A DNA stretch of 64,000 bases from positions 13,628,347-13,692,346 of the forward strand of contig OX459101.1 of NCBI GenBank assembly GCA_949775045.1, in the 5' to 3' direction. How positions within the stretch are numbered: the first letter of the stretch is position 1; every line of letters begins with the position of its first letter. Origin of the DNA: Metridium senile (taxonomy: Eukaryota > Cnidaria > Anthozoa > Actiniaria > Metridiidae). This document shows positions 1 through 13,000 of the stretch, piece by piece. Under the pieces are notes generated by a model. That model searched no databases. It had not been told where the DNA came from and worked only from the letters and a program-made list of their open reading frames with translations. A program made the translations under genes and the position numbers.

Positions 1-3000
1 TGATAAAATAATAACGATACTGATGATAGTGATGATGAAATAATAACGATAATGATGATAGTGATGATGAAATAACAACGATAATGATGATAGTGATGAT
101 AAAATAATAACGATAATGATGATAGTGATGATGAAATAACAAAGATACTGATGATAGTGATATGAAATAACAACGATACTGATGATAGTGATGATGAAAT
201 AACAAAGATACTGATGATAGTGATATGAAATAACAACGATAATGATGATAGTGATGATAAAATAACAACGATAATGATGATAGTGATGATAAAATAACAA
301 CGATACTGATGATAGTGATGATAAAATAACAACGATACTGATGATAGTGATATGAAATAACAACGATACTGATGATAGTGATGATGAAATAACAACGATA
401 ATGATGATAGTGATGATAAAATAATAACGATAATGATGATAGTGATGATGAAATAACAACGATAATGATGATAGTGATGATAAAATAACAACGATAATGA
501 TGATAGTGATGATGAAATAACAACGATACTGATGATAGTGATGATAAAATAACAAAGATACTGATGATAGTGATGATGAAATAACAACGATAATGATGAT
601 AGTGATGATAAAATAATAACGATAATGATGATAGTGATGATGAAATAACAACGATAATGATGATAGTGATGATAAAATAACAACGATAATGATGATAGTG
701 ATGATGAAATAACAACGATAATGATGATAGTGATGATAAAATAATAACGATAATGATGATAGTGATGATGAAATAACAACGATAATGATGATAGTGATGA
801 TAAAATAACAACGATAATGATGATAGTGATGATGAAATAACAACGATACTGATGATAGTGATGATAAAATAACAACGATAATGATGATAGTGATGATAAA
901 ATAATAACGATAATGATGATAGTGATGATGAAATAACAAAGATACTGATGATAGTGATATGAAATAACAACGATACTGATGATAGTGATGATAAAATAAT
1001 AACGATAATGATGATAGTGATGATGAAATAACAAAGATACTGATGATAAAGTGATGATGAAATAACAACGATACTGATGATAGTGATGATGAAATAATAA
1101 CGATAATGATGATAGTGATGATGAAATAACAAAGATACTGATGATAGTGATGATGAAATAACAACGATACTGATGATAGTGATGATGAAATAATAACGAT
1201 AATGATGATAGTGATGATAAAATAACAACGATACTGATGATAGTGATGATGAAATAACAACGATAATGATGATAGTGATGATGAAATAACAAAGATAATG
1301 ATGATAGTGATGATGAAATAATAACGATAATGATGATAGTGATGATAAAATAACAACGATAATGATGATAGTGATGATGAAATAACAAAGATAATGATGA
1401 TAGTGATGATAAAATAACAACGATACTGATGATAGTGATGATGAAATAATAACGATAATGATGATAGTGATGATGAAATAATAACGATACTGATGATAGT
1501 GATGATGAAATAACAAAGATACTGATGATAAAGTGATGATGAAATAACAAAGATAATGATGATAGTGATGATGAAATAACAACGATAATGATGATAGTGA
1601 TGATGAAATAACAACGATAATGATGATAGTGATGATAAAATAATAACGATAATGATGATAGTGATGATGAAATAATAACGATAATGATGATAGTGATGAT
1701 AAAATAATAACGATACTGATGATAGTGATGATGAAATAACAAAGATACTGATGATAGTGATGATGAAATAATAACGATAATGATGATAGTGATGATGAAA
1801 TAATAACGATAATTATGATAGTGATGATGAAATAACAACGATACTGATGATAAAGTGATGATGAAATAACAAAGATACTGATGATAAAGTGATGATGAAA
1901 TAACAAAGATACTGATGATAAAGTGATGATGAAATAATAACGATACTGATGATAGTGATGATGAAATAATAACGATAATTATGATAGTGATGATGAAATA
2001 ACAAAGATACTGATGATAAAGTGATGATGAAATAACAACGATACTGATGATAGTGATGATGAAATAATAACGATACTGATGATAAAGTGATGATGAAATA
2101 ATAACGATACTGATGATAGTGATGATGAAATAATAACGATAATGATGATAGTGATGATGAAATAACAAAGATACTGATGATAAAGTGATGATGAAATAAC
2201 AAAGATAATGATGATAGTGATGATGAAATAACAACGATAATGATGATAGTGATGATGAAATAACAACGATAATGATGATAGTGATGATAAAATAATAACG
2301 ATAATGATGATAGTGATGATGAAATAATAACGATAATGATAGTGATGATAAAATAATAACGATAATGATGATAGTGATGATAAAATAATAACGATACTGA
2401 TGATAGTGATGATGAAATAATAACGATAATGATGATAGTGATGATGAAATAACAACGATAATGATGATAGTGATGATAAAATAATAACGATAATGATGAT
2501 AGTGATGATGAAATAACAAAGATACTGATGATAGTGATATGAAATAACAACGATACTGATGATAGTGATGATGAAATAACAAAGATACTGATGATAGTGA
2601 TATGAAATAACAACGATAATGATGATAGTGATGATAAAATAACAACGATAATGATGATAGTGATGATAAAATAACAACGATACTGATGATAGTGATGATA
2701 AAACAACAACGATACTGATGATAGTGATATGAAATAACAACGATACTGATGATAGTGATGATGAAATAACAACGATAATGATGATAGTGATGATAAAATA
2801 ATAACGATAATGATGATAGTGATGATGAAATAACAACGATAATGATGATAGTGATGATAAAATAACAACGATAATGATGATAGTGATGATGAAATAACAA
2901 CGATACTGATGATAGTGATGATAAAATAACAAAGATACTGATGATAGTGATGATAAAATAATAACGATAATGATGATAGTGATGATGAAATAACAAAGAT

Positions 3001-3655
3001 ACTGATGATAGTGATATGAAATAACAACGATACTGATGATAGTGATGATAAAATAATAACGATAATGATGATAGTGATGATGAAATAACAAAGATACTGA
3101 TGATAAAGTGATGATGAAATAACAACGATACTGATGATAGTGATGATGAAATAATAACGATAATGATGATAGTGATGATGAAATAACAAAGATACTGATG
3201 ATAGTGATGATGAAATAACAACGATACTGATGATAGTGATGATGAAATAATAACGATAATGATGATAGTGATGATAAAATAACAACGATACTGATGATAG
3301 TGATGATGAAATAACAACGATAATGATGATAGTGATGATGAAATAACAAAGATAATGATGATAGTGATGATGAAATAATAACGATAATGATGATAGTGAT
3401 GATAAAATAACAACGATAATGATGATAGTGATGATGAAATAACAAAGATAATGATGATAGTGATGATAAAATAACAACGATACTGATGATAGTGATGATG
3501 AAATAATAACGATAATGATGATAGTGATGATGAAATAATAACGATACTGATGATAGTGATGATGAAATAACAACGATAATGATGATAGTGGTGATGAAAT
3601 AATAACGATAATGATGATAGTGATGATGAAATAATAACGATAATGGTGATTGTGA
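1..3655. repeat. 32-bp minisatellite, about 114 units
   Basis: The stretch is a tandem array whose basic unit is 32 bp: GATAATGATGATAGTGATGA followed by TGAAATAACAAC. Units vary at few positions (AAT or ACT after GAT, GATGAA or GATAAA, AACAAC, AACAAA or AATAAC), and some carry a 2-bp insertion (GATAAAGTG) or a deletion (GATATGAAA). The array starts before the window and ends near 3655. It lies downstream of CAMSAP exon 10, so it is probably inside a CAMSAP intron. On the minus strand all three frames are nearly free of stops, which produces apparent ORFs of 586 and 488 codons made of Ile, Tyr, His, Ser and Leu. These are composition artefacts and not proteins. Confidence 0.97.
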
Positions 3656-3926
3656 TGATGACAGTAAACAACGATAATATATCTATTGATAACAGTTATT
3701 GCAGTTTTGTAAATACTGAGGGAGCTACCCTGTTTAAATAAAGGAATCTATGTATCTTAGCGTATAGTAATAAAACTTACAATAGTGATACTACTACTAA
3801 TGATTATGATAATGATGATAACCCCATGAAATATTACAAATATTACCAACGATAATACTACAAGTGATAACGATTATGATGGTGAAAGGTGTGGTAGGTA
3901 ATGCACTCCCAATAGATTAGCCTTAC
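3656..3926. other. intron sequence without recognised feature
   Basis: This is the segment between the minisatellite edge and the donor of CAMSAP exon 10. It contains a few decayed GATAAT-type triplets and no exon that I can recognise on either strand. Confidence 0.6.
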
Positions 3927-4059
3927 CGTTTTCGTTAAGCATGACTTGACCTCCAAGCGAGTTTCTGCCTGCCGTCATCCACGTGATTCTAGCACCAGGA
4001 CTCGTCTTCTCGGCCTTTCGCGGGCTGGATATTCTAGGACTGGGTCCTACTTCACTGTC
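3927..4059 (-). CDS. CAMSAP: CAMSAP exon 10 (last exon in window)
   Basis: A 133-bp exon follows an acceptor reading TTTTAACAG and ends at a GTAAGG donor. It encodes DSEVGPSPRISSPRKAEK, then TSPGARITWMTAGRNSLGG, ending MLNEN. It is basic and Ser/Pro-rich like the CAMSAP linker. The phase fits exon 9. Its identity depends on position and clean splice sites more than on sequence similarity. Confidence 0.75.
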
Positions 4060-7000
4060 CTGTTAAAATAAACAACGTAAATCTATTAATCAAAAGGCCA
4101 TAGATCATCGAATACGATTATCATAAGCCAACTAGACGTCCTTTGAATATAATTTTGACGTGGTTACTCGGTGAAATCGTCTGCGAAGTCACATTTGTAC
4201 ATGTTATTATAATTCTGCTTTTCACAATTGGTCGAGATAGCCACCTACAGCGTTTCGCGCGCTTTTAGAAATGAGAAATCATGAGAAAATAATCAATTTT
4301 GTACTTATACTTGTATTTAAAACAATCATCCGCGTCAGTGACTATCGGTGAATAATAACCTCGGCTCCGTCTCGGTTATTATTCACCGATATTTATTTCT
4401 CCGTAGGCCTTACGCTGTAAAGGGACATTTATTTATCATAACCATACATAGACTGCGAACAGACCCTACTTTTCTCTCCGGATTCCGAAAATTAGCGTTT
4501 TTTCAAAAGCGGACGCGCAGGATTGGGGATGAGAATGGGAGGGGAGGAGGGTATAGGAAATAATTTTCTTCTCCTTCCTCCCCTCCCCTTCTCGCCTCCA
4601 ATCCCGCACGTCCGCGTTTTAAAAAACGCTAATTTTCGGAATCCTGAGAGAAAAGTAGGGACTGTTCGCAGTCTAAAACAAACAGTAAAGACGTAGCTAT
4701 CACAACATAAACGACAAAAACTAGAAATAAAAACCCGAATAATGCGCAGTCAAGATGCGATAAAATCATGTTAAATGCAGTACAAACCTTGTTGAAAGTA
4801 GGGAATCCATTGTGCAATACAGCTTTCAAGGCTTCTGCTGATTCAGACCAACTAGTTCTATTAATAATACTAGCATGACTAGCATTCTTGTCTTTACGCA
4901 TGACGACCTCTGGATTACTTTCAGATGTTTGCGGGCGCACTTTGTTCTGTTGTTTAGCATCATATTCAAACACTCTCTCTTCTGGTCCTTTTCGAAACGT
5001 TTTTGATCTGAGTATAGCAGATCCTGGTGATCGTGGTGAGGAAGACTCAGCGCTACTATTAAACTCTTTTAATTCACCCGTATCTAAATCGACTGTAAAC
5101 GCCTGTGATTTGCGTTCAGGTGTCGGAATACGATCATCGTTCTCGGGTAGTTCGAATGGAGAAAACTGATTCGAAAGCATACCGTTGCCATGGCTCTGTT
5201 TGTTTGTATGACTAATATTCCCTTCATAACCCTGGTGAGGTGATAATTGTTTCCCATGGCTCTGTTTGTTTGTGTGACTATTATTCCCTTCATATCCCTG
5301 GTGAGGTTGTAATTGTTCGTGATAGCGGTTATCGAAGGAGGCAGTATTGACATACCTCGGAGATACAGCATGTTGAACAGGCTGGCTGTTCGGCCGTGAG
5401 TAGTTGATAGGGGACTGGTACTGCTGACTAGTAGGCCGTCCAAAGGTTTGTTGATCTTTAGGACTTTGGTGGTATTCCCAGTTAGTACCATTACCAGGCA
5501 GTCCAGAACTTACTGTGGGATGCACATGAGGTGTTGCGTTTTGATTGGTTGATACTTGATGGTAGAGCTGGAACTCAGGTACTGACTGCCTATATATAAC
5601 GTTAGAGCGTGGATCCTTGTGATATGTTGCATACTGGTCAGGGTTCGTGTGCCTTAGACTGGTATAACCTTGCTGCTGTCCTTGGTTATACGGGTAACCA
5701 TGATAACCCATTTCAGGCGTGGTACTTTTAACGTAGGTGCCATATTGATCACTATAAACTGTTCTTGTTTGCTGACTAGTGCCAGGCTCTACATTCCCAT
5801 GGTAACCTATATCAGGTGTGGTACTTCTAACGTAGGTGCCATATGGATCACTATTAACTGTTCTTGTTTGCTGGCTAGTGCCAGTCTCTACATTCCCATG
5901 GTAACCTATATCAGGTGTGGTACTTCTAACGTAGGTGCCATATGGATCACTATAGGCTGGTCTTGTTTCCTGACTAGTGCCTGGCTCTACACTTCCATAG
6001 GCACGACTTGAAGTGTCAAATACTGTGTTCGTATTATACCGTACATGTGGGTCTTGATACAAAGTCTTTCCCTCAACCAGCGAATGACGAACGTTGGAAT
6101 AGCTTCTATCGGTCTCTGTGCTTGTGGGAATATAGGATGTCCTGACGTAACTGTCACGTGACTGGCTACGAGGTGATCGGCTACCATCAACATGGTCGTG
6201 GTACAATCTATTTCTACTGTCGGATCGTTCAGCACTATTAACGCGACTTCTTTGTAGAACTGGTTCGTGATAGCTTTGATCACGCCCGTATGGAAGAGTA
6301 GCGTTGAATGATTCAGCTCGTTCACGATCAAATATTACAACGTCTTCAAACTGTGCTGGAGAAAATTGTCGATTATCTTGTATATCATTTACAAATGGAT
6401 GAGCACCACTATTCACAATCTGTTCGTTGAGCGGTTGTTGTTCTTCATAAGTAAAAGGTAAATGAGAATGACTAGAGCTAGATGCCTTGTCATGCTCTTG
6501 TTGTATAATAGGATCATTATCTAGCGGTACAGATAGACTACGTACAGTGGACCTTGACAGTCTTATTTGGTTAGGGTTGTTTCTGAGCTCGATACTTTCC
6601 GATCCAATAACTGGTATCCCTGCTGCCTTTGCAGCATCCAATGATATTTGTTCCATTGTATAACTACCACGTGCTAGAATTTCAATTGACTTGTGACGTG
6701 GAGTGTCTACTGCTTCAAATCGAGGTGTTTCAGACTGTTTAGCTTCTATCTTACTGGTTGAATCGTTAGGTATATCTTTGTGACGGTGTTTCGCAGAAGA
6801 TGCTTTTTTGTAAGCTTTCTTATCAATAGTATTAGCAGGAGATGTCATAAAGAACGCCGGTGTAAATGGTGCTACGTCTAGAGGTGAAATGGGGCTACTG
6901 GGCGTGGTCGATGGTGTAGATGAACGGGTCTCGGGTAGAGATCCTGTTGAATGCAGTGGTTCCGAAGACTCGTTGATTGGTGATAGAAGGTCTTCAGGCC

Positions 7001-10000
7001 TATCATCAGATATAACAGCCTCCCCCTGGTAGCATTCAGTTGTGTTTTTTGTTGGTTCATCAGGACCAACTTTGAGCTGGTTTAAGCCTTGGTTATTATA
7101 GTAGTTATTCTGTTTTTCCATGGTTTTGACTTTATCAGCCGATAGTCGCTGTAACACCTCCAATCGAAAGCGGTTCATGTCATCACTACTAACACTAGCA
7201 TTAAGTACATCTTCATCAGATAGTTCAATGTATTTTTGAAATTCGCTACTTCGTTGGGCAAGGACAACAGCTTCCATTTCCTCAAACTCCTTTAGGTCTT
7301 GTTCTGATATGGTACTTTGGGATACTAATCAACAAGAGAAATGAATAAATGTGAGAACTGAAATAGTAACCTTACCCAGAGGTTACACACTAGTTATACA
7401 ATGGTTTCGAGTTGCATACCTTGGAATATCTCACGAGTCACTTGTATTTTCTAGAACACACACGAGCCTAAGTGACAAGTGGGATATTCACGGTATGTCA
7501 CGAGAAAACATTATATAGCTGCTGTAAATAGCTGTTTTATCCCTCACATCATATAAAATAATGAGAACCCGCAATGTCTCATGGGAACTGAGGCAGTTGA
7601 ATACCGCCGAATATAAAACGGCTTTTAATCATTCTATTCGCTGTATTTCATATGATTTGGGATAAAAGAGGATATATTGTATATCTTGCTTTAGTGTTTG
7701 TCAATCTGACGGTTTGTGTGCAACAATAACTTTCTCTTGATTTTTAAAGAACAGACTAAATTACAAATATTTAAAAAGCAACACTAGATCAAGAAATCCC
7801 AGAATATGTAAAATAATCATATGTTGTTACTGTACTGTATGACTGAAGTAAAGGAAGCCAGAAAAAAACAAATGTACCTGGGTTATCTTTGTGTTTTCGA
7901 CCAGAAGACGGCCTACTAGGTAAGCTATCAACAGACTTAGGACTACTAGAGCGTAGGCTATCTTGTGATAAGCGATCTTCTCGATTCTTGTCGGCTGTAC
8001 GATGTGGTCTAATTAGAATGTCTTGTTCAAAAGATTTATTGGATCTGAAAAACAGTTACACATTGTTGAAGACAGCTGTCTACAAACACATAAATATCAA
8101 TCACAGTACAAGGTCAGTAGTATTAAACTATATATACTCTAACATCAATATCAATCAAAGTACAAGGTCAGTAGTATATATCAAATATCTCTTTTATCCG
8201 ACGAAGGGCTAAATCTCGAAACGTCAATAAAGTTAACTCGACAATTTTTACGGCGGTACAAAATTCATTATATTACCTATCGTATATCAAACGCTTGCTC
8301 AGTATTATTACTATTGATCCCGAGTTCGAAATTATTCGTTCTGACTCTTGAAACGATTGGCTCTGAAAAAATGTTCTCTATTCTAAGTAAATATGATGAC
8401 CCTTCAATGATATTGATGGTGGTGATAATGATAATAGTGATGATACTGATGGTGATGATAATGATAGCAATGATATTGATGGTGGTGATAATGATAATAG
8501 TGATGATACTGATGGTGATAATGATATTGATGGTGGTGATAATGATAATAGTGATGATACTGATGGTGATGATAATGATAGCAATGATATTGATGGTGGT
8601 GATAATGATAATAGTGATGATACTGATGGTGATGATATTGATGATGGGGATAATGATAATAGTGATGATACTGATGGTGATGATGGTGATAATGATATTG
8701 ATGGTGGTGATAATGATAATAGTGATGATACTGATGGTGATAATGATATTGATGGTGGTGATAATGATAGCAATGATATTGATGGTGGTGATAATGATAA
8801 TAGTGATGATACTGATGGTGATAATGATATTGATGGTGGTGATAATGATAGCAATGATATTGATGGTGGGGATAATGATAATAGTGATGATACTGATGGT
8901 GATAATGATATTGATGATGGTGATAATGATAATAGTGATGATACTGATGGTGATGATGGTGATAATGATATTGATGGTGGTGATAATGATAATAGTGATG
9001 ATACTGATGGTGATGATGGTGATAATGATATTGATGGTGGTGATAATGATAATAGTGATGATACTGATGGTGATAATGATATTGATGGTGGTGATAATGA
9101 TAGCAATGATATTGATGGTGGGGATAATGATAATAGTGATGATACTGATGGTGATGATGGTGATAATGATATTGATGGTGGTGATAATGATAATAATGAT
9201 ATTGATGGTGATAATGATACTGATGGTGATGATGATAGTTACCTAAACTCCAGTGATATTCGTTGACTTTTCATAATGTTGACATCCAGGTTAGTTTCAG
9301 ATGAGCTTGTCTCTCCTTGCCATGCATGAAAGGATTTCCTTGGTTCTTTGCTATCAAGCTCTGTTAGTGAATGGGATCGCTGCAGGTCTGTCACTTGGAC
9401 ATCTGCAAAAAACATCGTATCAAACTTTGTGGTAGAAAATTTGACAACAAAAGAAACTCCATACATGGCAACAAATGATTTAAACTTCATGGATTGAAAC
9501 AAAAAACTCTAAGCAATAGATCTTCTCGAGCGGTAAATTTGAATATCACGGGTCGATAAATATAATAACAATGATAAAAAATTACATTTATATAGCGCAA
9601 TTTCCGGAAGCTCAAAGATTGGCGCTTTACAAAGATTATTACTATATATGGTGATAAAATGAATATTTACAAGCTTTTTTTTATTATTACTAAGAAGTAA
9701 ATATTCGTCACAGATTGAGAAAAACGTACCTGCCTCGTAAAGACAGACTACACAAATCGTGATAAATGAACACCGTACTGGATGTATAGTTTACATTTTA
9801 CGTTGATCATGTGAACAGAGTTGTGTACTAAAAATATTTAATGTAGAGGTAGTGAGTGTGAGTTTCGCTGATTAGTAGGGCACTTGTGTCTGGCTATAAG
9901 ATTAGAATTAAAGTGAGTTATTTTATTTTAATTTAATTTAACGCTAAATGTGCCAAGAATCATTTGCACAACAAACGCATGCTTTGATAAGTATATTTCT

Positions 10001-13000
10001 TTTTTTATCATGCATAATTAAATGACGAGTTTTATTTTTAATTTTAAAAGTGTTTACGGTTACAATATCCGGGGAGCACTCGCAGTATAAAAATATTTCT
10101 GTCACGCAAAGGTGTGTTCGACGTCACGATGTGTCACACAACTAAGAAGTCAGAATCAAGAGTAAAGCAAAGATCACATAGCTTGAAAGTGTGCCGCGAA
10201 AGAACAAGTCAACATGACAGAAACACAAGAACCACACATAAAATAAATACACCAAAATAATTAATTGTTTTCGAAAATATTCAATGTGTCATTTCCAAGG
10301 CGAGAAAATATACAGAATACAATTTAGCAAACGATAATTGTTATTTAGGGAAACCTGTACAGGTTAAAATACACGGGTAAAATGCTCTTTTCTTCGAATT
10401 CTTAAGATAGACTAAGAAATGATGAGCAACGACATACACATTTTTGGTCAAAGTCAAAAATATTATGATTTTGAAAGGCGACTGACGAGAAGAAATGTGG
10501 GCGATTAGCATGGAAATGGTTAAGAACGATTCACAAATCTATTAACCAACCTGATGGCAGATATCTGATAGTAAAGCCTCCATTTGGTATTTATATACGG
10601 TAAGTAGGGTTGAAAATACTGCAGAATACACGTAGAAAGGATTGTAATTCCTTTTCTGGTGTACAAGCCATGTCTTGTCGAAATGTAAATAAGGATGAAA
10701 CTAATCTATGAATTATTCAATTGCCTAGCCTAGGATTGGCCCGAAATATCGAATACTTCTCTTGTCAAATTTTAATATTACACACTATACCCATGCACAA
10801 GAAAATACACTACGGTTCCGGCAAAATTCTGAATATTCGTCAGTGGATTACATTGCTACATAATCCGATCTTCATTGTTCACTTACAGTATTCATTTTAA
10901 AAGAAAAAAATCCATAAAGCACAAAATGACAATAAAGTCAAAAATAACCCTAATTTACTACTACTTTTAAAATATAAAAAAGCTTACAGCTAGAAGAACG
11001 TACAGCAAAAACACAGTATTAGAAACGTTTTTTCCAAATACCGAGATAATTGACCTGGCATTGCAATGCGATTCAGTGACTGCATTTCAAAAAAGTTGTT
11101 TTGTTATACAAGCAGCTGGGAATTGTTGAAGCTGAAGCTTGATAAGTACGGACGCACTAGACATTCCAAGCCGTTAAAATTATAATCTATATTTAGCAAT
11201 TATTCGCCGAAGGCGAAGTGGTTATCAATGAATATTTACCGAATAATTAATGAATATTTATTATCATTGATAATCACTGAATATGTAGCAATATTTATTT
11301 ATCACATCGTGACCGAATGTTGAAAAAATTATAAAAAGGCCCTGAAAACTAGACTGCGAACAGTCCCTTCTTTTCCCTCCAGATTCCGAGGAAAACGAGA
11401 GAAAAATGAGCATTTAAAATTGAAATTTCTGAATCCGGGAAAAGTAGGGACTGCTCGCAGTCTACTGAAAACAACAACAACATACAAACAAATGAGGGAA
11501 AAAATAACTAAATAATAACAAACAGACAGACAGACAAACAAAAAAAAACAAACAACCTACAAACAAATGAGGGAAAAAATAACTAAATAATAACAAACAG
11601 ACAGACAGACAAACAAAAAAAACAAACAACCTACAAACAAATGAGGGAAAAAATAACTAAATAATAACAAACAGACAGACAGACAAACAAACAAAAAAAA
11701 AAACAACCTACAAACAAATGAGGGAAAAAATAACTAAATAATAACAAACAGACAGACAGACAGACAAAAAAAAAAAAAAAACCTACAAACAAGCAATCAA
11801 ATATATAAATAAATAGACAGACGGACAGACAGACAAACAAAAAAACAACAACAAGCAAACAACCTACAAACAGGCAATCAAATAAATAAACAAATAGACA
11901 GACGGACAGACAGACAGACAATTGATTGAAGTACTATTAATTCAGAATTACAAGTTCATCACTAACCTATCATATCTTTATCGTCCATTTCCCAGTCGTC
12001 TAACGCCAGAGTTCTTGGTTTTTGTTTAGTGCGTCTATTCAGACTTGGTTCTAGTTTAGGTCCTCTATTAAATGGTTCAGGTGCACTGTGTTTTCTAGTC
12101 AATAGCACTGGTTTACGATATTTACTAAAAGGATTGTCGTTAGCCTGTATATCATCAGTGAAATCCAGCTGTAAAGAATAGTCACGATTGTTCTTATCCA
12201 TCGGTCTCTCACCATTCAAAGGTTTTTCACTAGAATCGTTTGTAAGTGTTTCCTTATCGTCTTGGTGACTGGTAGTAGACATTGATTGGTTCTTTTCTTT
12301 AGTAAAGTCTTTAAGCTTACGGCCCACTGCTGGTGAATGTGCTGCTATAATTTCAGAAGCTAACAAAGGTGCACTAGAGCTTCTGTTTATATTATCAATG
12401 GCACTAGGACCATTCATATTCACTACACTTTTACTGCGAATTATTGGATTGTCTTTGGTTAACGTGTCCTCTTCAAGTTCACATTTATAAAACATTTCAG
12501 CAAGAAGAGCCATAACATTGGGTTTCATAGCATGGGAACTGTAGATAAAGTCTTCTACTTGCAGCGAAAGGGCTGTTGTACAAATATGCTGACTACAAAG
12601 GGAACGAAATAGTTCAATATTGTGAACCATGTCTTCCTGGACTAGATCTTGACCAAACTTGATGTCTAATGAGTGAAAAAGACAACAACAGTATAATTAT
12701 CAATTAGGGGGCATTCATTTCTTTGTGTATGGTGGGTTGGGTGGGGGTCTACTGCTATCGCTCTGCAAGCTATACAGGGGTAAGGGGCTGTTACAAATTG
12801 TCTGCTGTTTCTTTTTAGGGGTTTAGTAAAAACTGAACAATATAAAGGGGGGGGGGGGGGGGGGGGGGGCTATATATATTTTTCCAACCAGGAAAAAAGG
12901 GGGATTGGGTAATATTTAGAAAAGACAACAGGTGATATTGCCACCCCCCCTCTCTATACACAAATAAATGACACACCTCCTAGTATTTTAAAATAGTTGC

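Noticed and set aside
1813..3573. 586- and 488-codon ORFs on the minus strand
   Set aside because: They are translations of the 32-bp minisatellite; periodic Ile/Tyr/His/Ser/Leu with no domain, and the frame is open only because of base composition.
4629..4787. C-terminal hydrophobic extension of the large CAMSAP exon as a membrane anchor
   Set aside because: The extension begins exactly at a GTTTGT donor and runs into a MITE; exon 10 joins in phase from the donor, so this is intron read-through.
8314..9246. 310-codon plus-strand and 242-codon minus-strand ORFs
   Set aside because: Both cover the GAT-rich minisatellite; every unit is a multiple of three, so frames stay open on both strands without coding.
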